Counted from the stretch's first letter, positions 1-8,611 are shown. The stretch is DNA of 64,000 bases from Paenibacillus oralis (GCF_003863965.1 NZ_RRCN01000001.1:4112304-4176303); one strand, 5' to 3'. Program-made: numbers and translations. The notes: generated from the sequence alone by a model not told the origin.

Positions 1-56
1 GGTTCGCTTTCGGTAACTCGACTCAAAATGATCCACTCCTTTTGGAATATTTGTAT

Positions 57-97
57 AGAGGTAGTTCAAAAAGTCCGCTTTTGATCACGAAGTGAAG
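57..97 (+). repeat. Truncated copy of dispersed repeat family A
   Basis: This stretch matches the left end of the much longer element at 60501-60790: both have GAGGT(A/T)GTTCAAAAAG followed a few bases later by TTTTGATCACGAAG. Similarity fades at about 97, so this is a truncated copy. It lies just past the stop of hydE (112). Confidence 0.7.
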
Positions 98-111
98 TTT
101 TAGTAAAAATT

Positions 112-1203
112 TCAAATCGCGCCGGACAGCGATTTTAGGCTGTCGCCGCGGCCCATGTCGACCTCCAGGCCAACGGAAGTTATCCGCCGTTCCAGGCAAA
201 AACGGCACTGCGCGGATTCGTCGCCCATGCAAATTTTGTTGTCGTAAAGCGCGTATTTAGGGCGTACGGTCAATGGCGACAAATTCGGCATGACCACGTT
301 GGCTCCGGCTTTGAGCGCCATCTCCCGGCCGTAAGGATGGGCCGTTCCCATCGCGGTTGTGGCCGGAATCAGAGCGGCCGGGAGCAAAAGCCGGGTCAGA
401 GCAATCATGTCGAGCGTCGCCTCCAGCGTTCCGGCAGGATAATCCTTAAGCGGCGTCGCATGGTGGGGCAGGAACGGGCCGATTCCGACCATATCGGGGT
501 CAAGCCGTTTGAGATACAGCAGATCCCTGGCCAAATCCTCGGCGGTTTGACCCGGCAAACCGACCATGAACCCGGCTCCCACCTGATAGCCGATCCGCTG
601 CAAAGCGTGAAGCCGGTCCCGCCGGTTCTCAAACGACATGGTCGGGTGCAGCTCCCGATAAAGGCGGGGAGAGGCGGTTTCGTGGCGCAGCAAAAACCGG
701 TCGGCTCCGGCGGCATACAGGCGGGCGTAGGTCTCGTCGTCCCGTTCCCCGATCGACAGGGTGACCGCCGTGTCCGGGAACCGCCGTTTGATCCCGCTGA
801 CGAGGCGCACCAGCTTATCCGCCGTGTACCAGTCGTCTTCCCCGCTCTGCAGCACAAATGTACGATAGCCCAGTTCGTAGCCTTCCCGGCAGCAATCCGT
901 AATTTCTTCCGGGGTCAGCCGATAGCGCTCCAGCGACCGGTTTGCGGAACGCAGTCCGCAATACAGGCAGTTTTGTTTACAGATGTTCGAAAATTCAATC
1001 AGGCCGCGTAAATACACTTTGGTTCCGTACATGCGGAGCCGTTTTTGGTGCGCAAGCGCGCGCAGCTGTGCCCGGGTCTCCGGATTCAGGTGGCGCAGAA
1101 CGTCAAGCAGCTCCTGACGGTTTAAGGCGGCCTCGGCATACAGACGGTCCAATAACGTTCCGACTTGGGGTGAATGGATTCGACTCGTCGCGTTTTCCTC
1201 CAA
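112..1203 (-). CDS. hydE: HydE-type radical SAM protein ([FeFe]-hydrogenase H-cluster maturase family)
   Basis: A 363-residue radical SAM enzyme. The cluster-binding motif CKQNCLYC follows an EFSN segment near residue 72. Other stretches are characteristic of HydE rather than BioB: LQSGEDD, FLLRHETASP, GAGFMVGLPGQT, DMVGIGPF and IPATTAMGT. HydE makes an early intermediate of the dithiolate-bridged diiron subcluster of [FeFe] hydrogenase. Family assignment is firm; the role here is open because no hydF, hydG or hydrogenase gene is in view. It lies 20 bp downstream of fdhD on the same strand and is probably co-transcribed with it. The start is uncertain: the longest frame begins at TTG 1203, but the only good Shine-Dalgarno sequence (GGAGG) overlaps that codon, so a slightly later start is possible. 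Confidence 0.88.
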   Translation of the reverse strand: MEENATSRIHSPQVGTLLDRLYAEAALNRQELLDVLRHLNPETRAQLRALAHQKRLRMYGTKVYLRGLIEFSNICKQNCLYCGLRSANRSLERYRLTPEEITDCCREGYELGYRTFVLQSGEDDWYTADKLVRLVSGIKRRFPDTAVTLSIGERDDETYARLYAAGADRFLLRHETASPRLYRELHPTMSFENRRDRLHALQRIGYQVGAGFMVGLPGQTAEDLARDLLYLKRLDPDMVGIGPFLPHHATPLKDYPAGTLEATLDMIALTRLLLPAALIPATTAMGTAHPYGREMALKAGANVVMPNLSPLTVRPKYALYDNKICMGDESAQCRFCLERRITSVGLEVDMGRGDSLKSLSGAI

Positions 1204-1223
1204 TCTTAAAGATGAATTCTAAA

Positions 1224-2042
1224 TCAATGTAACAGCGATTCCGGGTCGCAGCCGCTGATCCGCTCCGGATGGGTGTATACGTTGCAGGAATGACCGCGGA
1301 TGAAGCCGACCGTCGTAATCCCGAGATGTTCGGCGAGTTCCAGGGCCAGCGCCGTGGGGGCGGATTTGGACAACACGACCGCGCAGCCGATCTTCGCCGC
1401 CTTGAGCAGGATTTCCGAAGAGATCCGGCCGCTGAAGGCGATGATTTGCCCGTCCGGGCTCATGCCGTGCCTCAGGCGGTGGCCGTAAATTTTATCGAGC
1501 GCGTTATGGCGCCCGATGTCGCTGCGGGCGAGCAGGATCCCGCCGGCATCGCAAAGGGCCGCGCTGTGTACGCCTCCGGTGTGGCGAAACAATTCGGCCC
1601 CTCGCTGCAGCTCCTCCATAAGCCGAAAACAGTCGGCAAAACTGAGCTGCACCTGCCGGTCCAGCAAAACCTTGGCCGTCCGCGCGTCGTTGACGTACAC
1701 AAACCCGTGCCGGCTCGCTCCGCAGCACGAGGTGACGTAACGTTTGGCGAACAGCTTGCGGTACAGGGGGTTCCACTCTTTTAACGTCACGTGAACGAAG
1801 CCGCCCGCCTCCTCCACCCACATTTCCCGGACATCGTCCATGCGTTCGATGATGCCTTCCGAAGCCAGGTAGCCGATCACCATGTCTTCGATGTATTCCG
1901 GTGTGCAGACGAGGGTCACGAATTCTTCGCGATTGATTTTGATCGTAACCGGCTGTTCGGATACGACGGCATCTTCCGCCGCAGTGACGGTCCCGTCGCG
2001 GTAACGTATAATGACTTCCGTGTGCTGGGGATTCCAGTTCAT
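1224..2042 (-). CDS. fdhD: FdhD, formate dehydrogenase accessory sulfurtransferase
   Basis: A 272-residue FdhD protein. The family passes sulfur from a cysteine desulfurase to the molybdenum cofactor, which formate dehydrogenase needs for activity. Visible landmarks are the cysteine pair in the TSCCGASRHG loop (about residue 105), the HTGGVHSAAL segment, ARSDIGRHNALDK and the FSGRISSEILLK/KSAPTALALELAE blocks typical of the C-terminal half. The ATG at 2042 follows AAGGGTGATGTGAA, a plausible ribosome site. hydE follows 20 bp downstream, suggesting a two-gene maturation operon. No formate dehydrogenase structural gene is in the window, so the client enzyme is elsewhere or beyond the left edge. 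Confidence 0.93.
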   Translation of the reverse strand: MNWNPQHTEVIIRYRDGTVTAAEDAVVSEQPVTIKINREEFVTLVCTPEYIEDMVIGYLASEGIIERMDDVREMWVEEAGGFVHVTLKEWNPLYRKLFAKRYVTSCCGASRHGFVYVNDARTAKVLLDRQVQLSFADCFRLMEELQRGAELFRHTGGVHSAALCDAGGILLARSDIGRHNALDKIYGHRLRHGMSPDGQIIAFSGRISSEILLKAAKIGCAVVLSKSAPTALALELAEHLGITTVGFIRGHSCNVYTHPERISGCDPESLLH

Positions 2043-2294
2043 TTCACATCACCCTTGTTTTGATAGACATCTTGTTTATGGATGCAATAGAAAAATATTG
2101 AAAAATCTTACTTCTTACATGCTCCCACTTTGAAAGCAAAATTGTCAATCTAGTTTGTTACATTTTGCACAAATTAGCTCCGGGGACCGATATTATGAAG
2201 CAGCAGGGGGGCAGAGGACAGCCTCTTTGAAGAGTCCGGTTTTTATGGTAATTTCAAAGAGTCGAGACTGGTTAAGAGAGGGGGAAGCACGCAG

Positions 2295-3398
2295 ATGAAG
2301 GACAAGCTTGGAAATCTGCCGTCATCGCCGGGAGTCTACTTGATGAAAGACGGGAACGGGGGAATTTTGTACGTCGGCAAGTCGAAAAATTTGCAGCAGC
2401 GGGTTCGGTCTTATTTTTATCCTTCCGCGCCCCATTCCAATAAAATCAAAAGGCTGGTCAATAACGTACGCGATTTGGAGATCAGGGTGACCGATACCGA
2501 ATTCGAAGCGTTTATGCTGGAATGCCGGTTAATTCGCGAATGGAAGCCGGTATACAACAAAAAAATGAAAAACCCGCTCGCATATGTTTATATCACCATC
2601 CGGCCGGGGAACGGCTTCCGCCGCATTGAGGTCACCCATCATTCGGGCATTGGGGAGGCCGGGGCGGCGTGTTTCGGACCTTATACGGCCAGCAAAAATA
2701 CCGTCCTGGAGGCGGTCCGGGGGATTCAGGAGTGCTTGCAAATCGCCTGTGCCCGATCTTCCATCAGTCAAACCCCTTGTTTGAATTATTCGCTTGGGTT
2801 ATGCCGCGGCATGTGTCTCGGAGGCGAGGCGGTCCGGGAATACGAGCGGATTGTCGACCGCTTTATCGAGCTTCTGGCGGGGAGAGACCGGAGTTTATAC
2901 GAGGCCATGGAACAAGAGATGGCGGCGGCTGCCGAACGGTATGATTTTGCGGCCGCGGCCAGGTACAGGGACTCGCTTCAAGCGGTGAACCTGCTGGTAA
3001 ATAAGGAAGCCATGATTCATTTCACCGAGCAGAACCTTAGCCTCGCCATCGTTGAAGCCCTGGACGAACAGACAATCAAGCTGTTTCTGGTGAAGCGGAA
3101 TCGCGTGCTTTTCAGTGAAAAATATCATGTTGCCGGCAGACCGCCTGAGCAGTTGCGGGCCGAGATCACGGAGGCGATCCTCGGCGGTTTCGGAGCGGAG
3201 AAGACGCTGCCGGCCAGCCCGCTGGCCCGCGACGAAATTGACGAAGCGCAGATCATCTACACCTATCTGCAGAGCAGCGCCTGCCGGCATCTGATCATTC
3301 CGGAGGAATGGATCGAAGCGCGGGACCGTTTGCGAATTGCCGATGGTTTGGACAACATTCTCCCACGTCCTTTGCCCCAAAAGTCTGCCGGCAGTTAA
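2295..3398 (+). CDS. Short UvrC-like GIY-YIG nuclease with UVR motif
   Basis: A 367-residue protein equal to the front half of UvrC. The GIY-YIG nuclease domain spans about residues 10-90 (PGVYLM, ILYVGKSKNLQQRV, and E78-like downstream residues). Four cysteines at 152, 162, 170 and 174 match the spacing of the UvrC iron-sulfur cluster. A UVR (UvrB-contacting) motif lies at about 205-238. The C-terminal RNase H-like nuclease and HhH domains of full UvrC (about 590-610 residues) are absent, so it could make only the 3' incision, as E. coli Cho does. The frame is intact with a good start (GAGAGGGGG upstream of ATG 2295), so it does not look like a decayed uvrC. An auxiliary repair nuclease is inferred. 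Confidence 0.85.
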   Translation: MKDKLGNLPSSPGVYLMKDGNGGILYVGKSKNLQQRVRSYFYPSAPHSNKIKRLVNNVRDLEIRVTDTEFEAFMLECRLIREWKPVYNKKMKNPLAYVYITIRPGNGFRRIEVTHHSGIGEAGAACFGPYTASKNTVLEAVRGIQECLQIACARSSISQTPCLNYSLGLCRGMCLGGEAVREYERIVDRFIELLAGRDRSLYEAMEQEMAAAAERYDFAAAARYRDSLQAVNLLVNKEAMIHFTEQNLSLAIVEALDEQTIKLFLVKRNRVLFSEKYHVAGRPPEQLRAEITEAILGGFGAEKTLPASPLARDEIDEAQIIYTYLQSSACRHLIIPEEWIEARDRLRIADGLDNILPRPLPQKSAGS

Positions 3399-3435
3399 CG
3401 GCTAACGAATTGCCCTAATTTTCTTATCCTGCACA

Positions 3436-3487
3436 GCGCCTTCTTTGGAGCCGATAAATCCAGAGGAGGCGTTATTCTTTTTTCTCC
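3436..3487 (+). terminator. Probable terminator after the UvrC-like gene
   Basis: An imperfect stem (CGCCTTCT against AGAGGAGGCG) is followed by a T-rich run at 3473-3484. It lies 38 bp past the UvrC-like stop. The stem is interrupted, so confidence is moderate. Confidence 0.45.
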
Positions 3488-3553
3488 GAAAAATGAACCA
3501 GTGCCAAGCTGGCTGCGCCTATATATCGAGATCAACTTTAGGAAGTGATATTA

Positions 3554-4132
3554 ATGCAAGAGGAACAAGCGTTGATGGAACGATGCAGGAACGGTGATCG
3601 GGAGGCGTTTTACAAGCTGGTCGAACCGCTGCTGGACCGGGTATACAGCGCATCCGCCGCGATACTGCGCTCGACGCATTTGGCGGAGGATGCCGTGCAG
3701 AACGCCATGATCGAGGCTTATAGGGCCATTATGAACGGAAAGGAAATCCGCAGTTTTGCCGGTTGGTTCAAGCACCTGTGCGCCATGAGAGCGATCGATC
3801 TGGCGAGGAAGCGTTCGCGGCTGAACAGAATGACCGAGGATCTGGAGCATTTGGAGCCTGTGGATCAGGGGGCGCAGCCAATCGAAGCCCTATTGAAAAA
3901 AGAGGAACAGCACAGACTGCTCTCCCAGGTGATGTCGCTGGACATTCAACATCGTTCGGTGATCCTGCTCTTTTACTATCAGGAAATGTCCATCGAGGAG
4001 ATTTCGGCCGCGCTCGGTGTGAAGGAAGGAACGGTAAAATCCCGGCTGCACCGGGCACGGCACAAACTGCTCAAGCTTTATCAATCTACCGATAACAGGA
4101 AGGTGATGATGAATGTTGGATACAAAGATTGA
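3554..4132 (+). CDS. ECF-type RNA polymerase sigma factor
   Basis: A 192-residue sigma-70 family protein of extracytoplasmic-function size. The region 2 core is at about residues 20-90 (HLAEDAVQNAMIEAYR, then FAGWFKHLCAMRAIDLARKR). A region 4 helix-turn-helix is at about 125-180 (YYQEMSIEEISAALGV, GTVKSRLHRARHKL). A GTG at 3545 is in frame upstream, but AGGAAGTG sits exactly where the ribosome site for ATG 3554 should be, so 3554 is preferred. The end overlaps the next gene by 20 bp, as usual for a sigma factor and its membrane-bound partner. The target regulon cannot be read from this window. Confidence 0.92.
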   Translation: MQEEQALMERCRNGDREAFYKLVEPLLDRVYSASAAILRSTHLAEDAVQNAMIEAYRAIMNGKEIRSFAGWFKHLCAMRAIDLARKRSRLNRMTEDLEHLEPVDQGAQPIEALLKKEEQHRLLSQVMSLDIQHRSVILLFYYQEMSIEEISAALGVKEGTVKSRLHRARHKLLKLYQSTDNRKVMMNVGYKD

Positions 4133-5627
4133 AATGAACATGAAAAAGGAATTGCAGTGGTCGCTGAACCAGTTAACGGCCCCAGAGGCACTGAGGGATT
4201 TTGCCCGGAATATCGCGTTACATAGTGAGAGCAGCAAGGTGCATCCCCTTCCGAAAAAGAGAAAAGCATGGCTTACCGGGGTAGCCGCGGGAGCCGCCGC
4301 CGTTTCGATCTTGTTCATTTCGGCCGAGATCTCTCCGGCATTTGCCAGCATGCTTAAGCAAATCCCCGGCATTTCGGTCGCCGCCGACTGGCTGGACTCG
4401 ATCCGCAGCCAGGACGGGGTCAAGAACGCCGCTGCTAATAAGTATACTCCCTTTGAACCAGTGGTTCAGCAGTTCGGAGATATGAAGGTAAGCCTGGCGG
4501 ACGTCTATCTGACCAGCGATAAACTGATGTACAAAGCTTTTATTCAAACGGATGGAATCAAAGACCATCTTGCCAAAAATCCCGATGGCAGCTTGACACT
4601 CGACAGAACTGCCGACTTCTACGCTGTGCAGAATTCGGACTTCGAAGATATAAGCGGGGCGGGCAGCAGCGAAGACATTATTACTGACCAGGAAACGGGA
4701 GAGCCGATTTTGGTCATTTCCGAAATCATGGAACTGAACCCGGAGGAAGTCCAAGCGTTTCTGAAAGGAAATCCCGACACCTTGCATTTTACGATTTTTG
4801 TAGACCCAGAACCAAAACTCGGACAACGGGAAGGGGAACGGAATTATGCCATGAATGTGCCGTTTTCGTCTTCTCAATGGTTGGAAGACCGGATCATTCA
4901 GGGACAGCAGCGGATTGAAGTTGCGGGCGATCCGGATATTAGGGGCCTTGTACTGGAAAATATCAGGATCACACCGCTGAATACCTACGCTGAATTGCGG
5001 CTCGATAACAGTAGAGATTATTTGCTGGATATCGATTCGGCCGAAGATGCCATCAAACTGACGGATAACAACGGCAAGGTGTATCCGCTGGACTCCTACC
5101 GGCCGATTTCGGAATACCTGCCTTTGGATGAGAGATATCAGCCAGGCATGATCGAGCTGACGTTTAACTCCTCCCCGTTTTTTGACGAGACGGTGAAAAG
5201 CTTAACGCTTCATGTCAACGCTGTGGAGATATCGGACTGGACGGGAAGCGATACGTTTACGCTTGGCCTGAACGATGAACTGCCGAAGCCGATCCGTTTT
5301 AAAGGTAAGGAAATGACGATTACGGAAACGCGGTATGAAGACGGGTTGTTAAAGCTTAAGGTGCTGCAGAAAGCGGAAGACCGCATGAGCGTCCGTTTCG
5401 ATATCCCTTCGTTGCGTCCCGATAAAGAGGAGTCTCCGGAGCTTTGGGAGGAGTACTACGGGGAGAAAGCGGACTTAAGGAAGGAACTGATCATTCCGTC
5501 CAAGGGGAAAGAGGAATACGAATTGTCCTTTTTGGTTCCCAAACAGGATACCTACGAAATTCGCATGATGCGGGAGACGGATCCCGTTCAGGTGGATAAG
5601 ACGCTTGAGATTGAATTAGAGCCATGA
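4113..5627 (+). CDS. DUF4179-type membrane protein, probable anti-sigma partner
   Basis: A 504-residue protein with a short cytoplasmic N-terminus (about 1-50), one membrane helix (about 52-72, AWLTGVAAGAAAVSILFISA) and a long external domain. This layout and the DUF4179-like segment just after the helix (SPAFASMLKQIPGISVAADWL) match proteins encoded behind ECF sigma factors in Paenibacillus and Bacillus. The start overlaps the sigma gene by 20 bp, so the two are probably translated together. By analogy it holds the sigma factor at the membrane until an envelope signal arrives; that role is inferred. The outer domain has no catalytic motif I recognise. Confidence 0.75.
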   Translation: MLDTKIEMNMKKELQWSLNQLTAPEALRDFARNIALHSESSKVHPLPKKRKAWLTGVAAGAAAVSILFISAEISPAFASMLKQIPGISVAADWLDSIRSQDGVKNAAANKYTPFEPVVQQFGDMKVSLADVYLTSDKLMYKAFIQTDGIKDHLAKNPDGSLTLDRTADFYAVQNSDFEDISGAGSSEDIITDQETGEPILVISEIMELNPEEVQAFLKGNPDTLHFTIFVDPEPKLGQREGERNYAMNVPFSSSQWLEDRIIQGQQRIEVAGDPDIRGLVLENIRITPLNTYAELRLDNSRDYLLDIDSAEDAIKLTDNNGKVYPLDSYRPISEYLPLDERYQPGMIELTFNSSPFFDETVKSLTLHVNAVEISDWTGSDTFTLGLNDELPKPIRFKGKEMTITETRYEDGLLKLKVLQKAEDRMSVRFDIPSLRPDKEESPELWEEYYGEKADLRKELIIPSKGKEEYELSFLVPKQDTYEIRMMRETDPVQVDKTLEIELEP

Positions 5628-5639
5628 CGTAAACGGCCG

Positions 5640-5850
5640 GCCGAGACAATAGCGGTAAAAAAGGGCGTTATTTTTGCCAAGACAGGGAGGTTAGCTCAAG
5701 TAAAGGAATTTCTTACCGCTAATTTTGAGGGACGGGGAGAAAGAGGCACTTTTTTCCGAGCTTGGTCCCCAAATAAGACCGAAAAATTCTGCTATTTTGC
5801 GCGCTGAAAGCAACATTTCAACAATAGCGCCATAATTTACCGCTATATTT
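5640..5850. repeat. Cluster of AATAGCG-type intergenic repeats (family C)
   Basis: The 334-bp gap between 5627 and 5962 has no gene. It carries several degenerate copies, in both orientations, of a motif near AATAGCG(G/C)-A-N-TTTN-TTATTT, for example at about 5648-5672, 5705-5730, 5770-5800 and 5822-5852. Related copies occur at about 32895-32980 and 38445-38635. Confidence 0.55.
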
Positions 5851-5902
5851 ATAGATCACGTGTTCAGCAGGGGAGGCTGCGATTAAACCCGCGTATCGAA
5901 GC

Positions 5903-5931
5903 ACCGCCGGAGCAAATTCTCCGGCGGTTTT
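5903..5931 (+). terminator. Strong rho-independent terminator
   Basis: A perfect 10-bp stem, ACCGCCGGAG/CTCCGGCGGT, with a 6-base loop and a following TTTT on the plus strand. It terminates plus-strand transcription between the DUF4179 gene and the convergent ANT(6)-like gene. Confidence 0.85.
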
Positions 5932-5961
5932 CACTTGCCGAAAGGGCAGCGTGCAAAGCGT

Positions 5962-6825
5962 TTACCTCGTTTCCGCCAACGAATCATAAACCGCCCCGGT
6001 ATACTTCGTGATCGCTTCATCATAATCCGGGTATGTAATCCTAAGGTTTTGCGCCACCGCTTTGGAGTATTTTCTAAACAGCTCATAACAAGTAAATAAA
6101 GAGCGCCACATTTCCGGATAGCCGGTTCCATCATAGGTTGACAGCAATGTTTCCCAATCTTCACGCGGAAGATAGCGGTTAATAAATTTATAGTTCTTCC
6201 CCACGCTAAACGTATACCCATGCACCGAGCCGATGTGCCAGGCCATCATCCGCAGCAAATTGGGCCGTGCGATTTCGTTCAAATGATCGATGGCAAACAG
6301 AATTTCTTGTCGCGCCAGCCCTTTAACGACATAGGTCGAAACCATCCAGAACTCGTTGCAGCAATCATCGAATTCCCTGGCGGCCGGCTTCTTAATCCAA
6401 TACTGGCGGTCGCTTGCGGTCACTTCATTGTTGACGAGACGGTCTTTATCAAGCAATACCTGCACCAAACCGTCGCTTTCGGCGAAATAAAGCTCCAACT
6501 CTTTTACGGGAATCAGGGTCAAATCCAATTTATTGCCATCCTCAAAAAGAATGATGTAGGAGAACCAATTGCCCAGTTCCGGAGGAAAAAGCTCCATATC
6601 CTCGGGTTTCTGCATCATGATGCGCTTTCCAAAAACGCCGAGCCATTCATCGTTTTCCTTGAAAAAATCCATATCCGTAACAAAATAAGAAATGTCGTAA
6701 TCCTGGAATGAATCGGGGGGAATGTTTACGTTGGTGCGCGATCCTTCCATAGTCACTAAGCGGATTCTATCCTCTTTCGCGGCGAAATCCAAAAACAAAT
6801 TTCTCATTTCCTGCTCGCTTTTCAA
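5962..6825 (-). CDS. Aminoglycoside 6-adenylyltransferase, ANT(6)/AadK family
   Basis: A 287-residue member of the streptomycin adenylyltransferase family, which transfers AMP from ATP to the 6-hydroxyl of streptomycin. The nucleotidyltransferase motif GSRTN (about residue 29) and the metal-binding acidic pair in DYDISYFVTD (about 43-52) are present, and a further acidic residue falls in KLDLTLIPV (about 96-104). Length agrees with AadK/ANT(6)-I proteins. Whether it gives useful resistance cannot be told; such genes are often native in soil Bacilli. The gene and its neighbour at 6898 are more AT-rich than the surroundings by eye. Confidence 0.88.
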   Translation of the reverse strand: MKSEQEMRNLFLDFAAKEDRIRLVTMEGSRTNVNIPPDSFQDYDISYFVTDMDFFKENDEWLGVFGKRIMMQKPEDMELFPPELGNWFSYIILFEDGNKLDLTLIPVKELELYFAESDGLVQVLLDKDRLVNNEVTASDRQYWIKKPAAREFDDCCNEFWMVSTYVVKGLARQEILFAIDHLNEIARPNLLRMMAWHIGSVHGYTFSVGKNYKFINRYLPREDWETLLSTYDGTGYPEMWRSLFTCYELFRKYSKAVAQNLRITYPDYDEAITKYTGAVYDSLAETR

Positions 6826-6897
6826 TGCACAGCCCCCCGTTCAGGCTTAGATCTTTTATTCTAAAAAATCTGAAGCCTATCTGTTTATTCGATATTG

Positions 6898-7524
6898 CTA
6901 TATTTCATGTTGTTCTGTCAACATATGGGGATTGTGGGGGGTAGCGCTAAAAAAAATTTCGTTATACAGGAAACACTTTCTGAATTTTTCTAACACTTTA
7001 CAATCATACCGCCCGTTTTTAAATAACTGGAGGTAATCATTTTCATTGCGAATGTAGTTTCCGTCGTCATAGCGGTTCATAAACCAGTTATTGAATTTGT
7101 TTTTTTGGCATAAATAAGGTTCAATAACGACCATGTTGCCGCCCGGCTTCAAAACTCTGCGGAACTCATACAAATAGTCGTTAATGAGCTCGTTTGGGAT
7201 ATGGTGAAGAACCGCGATAATCAATATGAGATCCACCGTTTGATCAGGCAGCGGGATTTGTTTTCCGTCAAATACGACAAAAGTGTGGTTTGGAAACAAC
7301 CGTTTGGCAAAGCCGATTCTCCGGCTATCGAGATCGATACCGCAGTAATGCTCAGCCTGACTCATGGAACAGTTCGCCCCGGTTCCGCAGCCAAAATCAA
7401 GCACCATTTTATTCTCCAAGGAGAAGTGGTCTCGAATATGGTTGTGAATATATTTTTCGGTAAACCATCTGGGGCGTACGATGGAGTGATACAATCGCGG
7501 GGTCAAATACATGAAGCTGTACAC
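6898..7524 (-). CDS. Class I SAM-dependent methyltransferase
   Basis: A 208-residue methyltransferase. The SAM-binding glycine motif DFGCGTGANC is at about residues 43-52. Motif II-like GIDLDSRRIG and the post-motif segment VDLILIIAVLHHIPNE (about 100-115) resemble ubiquinone/menaquinone-type small-molecule methyltransferases. KPGGNMVVIEP is the usual motif III. The substrate cannot be inferred. It is on the same strand as, and upstream of, the ANT(6)-like gene with a 72-bp gap, and shares its AT-rich composition, so the two may have arrived together. Confidence 0.82.
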   Translation of the reverse strand: MYSFMYLTPRLYHSIVRPRWFTEKYIHNHIRDHFSLENKMVLDFGCGTGANCSMSQAEHYCGIDLDSRRIGFAKRLFPNHTFVVFDGKQIPLPDQTVDLILIIAVLHHIPNELINDYLYEFRRVLKPGGNMVVIEPYLCQKNKFNNWFMNRYDDGNYIRNENDYLQLFKNGRYDCKVLEKFRKCFLYNEIFFSATPHNPHMLTEQHEI

Positions 7525-7633
7525 ACCTATCTTTTTTAATTTGCTGAACTAAGAAAAAGTGTTTCCGAGCCTAAGCTGAAATATGAATGTCAAAAATTTC
7601 TTAGGCCCCGATGCAAAAACAACGAAACTATGT

Positions 7634-7672
7634 AAAAAAGGACAGGCTGCAGCACTGCTGCATATCCTGTCC
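7634..7672 (-). terminator. Terminator of the SleB-like gene
   Basis: On the minus strand, GGACAGG pairs with CCTGTCC around a further inner stem (GCAGCA/TGCTGC) and is followed by six T residues (7639-7634). It lies 14 bp past the end of the cortex hydrolase gene. Confidence 0.85.
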
Positions 7673-7685
7673 CAGTTTTACCGGA

Positions 7686-8330
7686 TTAATCGGTGAATAT
7701 ATGATTGCCTATGGTAACGTTTTGCGGACGCGTCCAAATCCAGGCGCTTGTTGCAGTTTTCGGATTAAAATAAAACAGCGAGTTGTATGTCGGATCCCAT
7801 CCGCGGACAGCATCCTGGGCGGCCAGATAAGACGTTTTGTCCGGCGTAAGCCAGAACTGGCCGTCATCTACGGCCGTAAACGCACCGCGCTGAAACACAA
7901 CATCGCGTATATTGTCGGGAAACTTAGCGGATTGGATCCGATTCATGACGACGGCGCCGACAGCTACCTGACCCACGTAAGGTTCTCCCCTGGCTTCACT
8001 GTAGATCACTTTTGCCATAATGTCCATTTCGCTTTGATTCAGCGAGTATTTTTTGAGCGCTTGCCAGGTTTGCGAGCCTGCCTTCCCATCAACCTGGAGC
8101 CCGTAATTTCGCTGGAAGCTTTGCACCGCGTTTTTCGTGTAGGTTCCGTAATAGCCGGTTAGCTGCTGGTTAAACAAGCCAAGCGCCTTCAGCCGGTATT
8201 GCAGATCCCATACATCACCGCCCTTACTGCCCACTTGCAGTGTGCTGGCTGCGGCTTGCGTGGTTTCGCCGTAGAATCCTAATCCGAAGGTTATGACCAT
8301 AACCAATATCAATCCCCGGAATATCTTCAC
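7686..8330 (-). CDS. SleB-like spore cortex-lytic enzyme
   Basis: A 214-residue secreted cell-wall hydrolase. The signal peptide is at about residues 1-27 (hydrophobic stretch then TQAAA). A peptidoglycan-binding domain of repeated-helix type is at about 33-92 (DVWDLQYRLKALGLF, AVQSFQRNYGL). The Hydrolase_2 (SleB/CwlJ) catalytic domain fills the rest: MDIMAKVIYSEARGEPYVGQVAVGAVVMNR contains the conserved glutamate after YSEARGE, and the protein ends with IGNHIFTD. The family contains lytic transglycosylases that degrade muramic-lactam cortex at germination. B. subtilis sleB is followed by ypeB; no ypeB is next to this gene, so it may be a paralogue rather than the main SleB. Confidence 0.87.
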   Translation of the reverse strand: MKIFRGLILVMVITFGLGFYGETTQAAASTLQVGSKGGDVWDLQYRLKALGLFNQQLTGYYGTYTKNAVQSFQRNYGLQVDGKAGSQTWQALKKYSLNQSEMDIMAKVIYSEARGEPYVGQVAVGAVVMNRIQSAKFPDNIRDVVFQRGAFTAVDDGQFWLTPDKTSYLAAQDAVRGWDPTYNSLFYFNPKTATSAWIWTRPQNVTIGNHIFTD

Positions 8331-8449
8331 TGCGGATCACCTCCTCCCATGTTATCCATTGTATGGTGGGGGGAGAAGGGGGACAACCCTCAACATTTGG
8401 CATGGAACACTTTACCGGGGCGATTCGAATTTTCGTGGCTTGGCCGAAC

Positions 8450-8611
8450 CAAATGCAAAAGTACATCTGATTTTCTACGAATGTTCGTTTTAGATCGCTT
8501 GAAATGCAAAAGTGCATCTCATTTGGGGCTATTTGATAAAAAAGGGACTTTTGATCGGGAATGAACTGTACTTTTGCATTTGATGGGCCATATTCGAGTA
8601 ATTTCGTCTGA
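8450..8611 (+). repeat. Dispersed repeat family B, copy 1
   Basis: About 160 bp in the 369-bp gap before pdxK aligns along most of its length with 51274-51440. Shared landmarks in order are AAATGCAAAAGTACAT, TTGAANTGCAAAANTNCATC, TCATTTG(G/C)GGCTAT, GATAAAAAAG, ATCGG(G/A)AATGAACTG and a closing GTACTTTTGCATTT (inverted relative to the first). No open frame covers the unit, so it is non-coding. The rest of the gap holds the likely pdxK promoter region. Confidence 0.75.
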
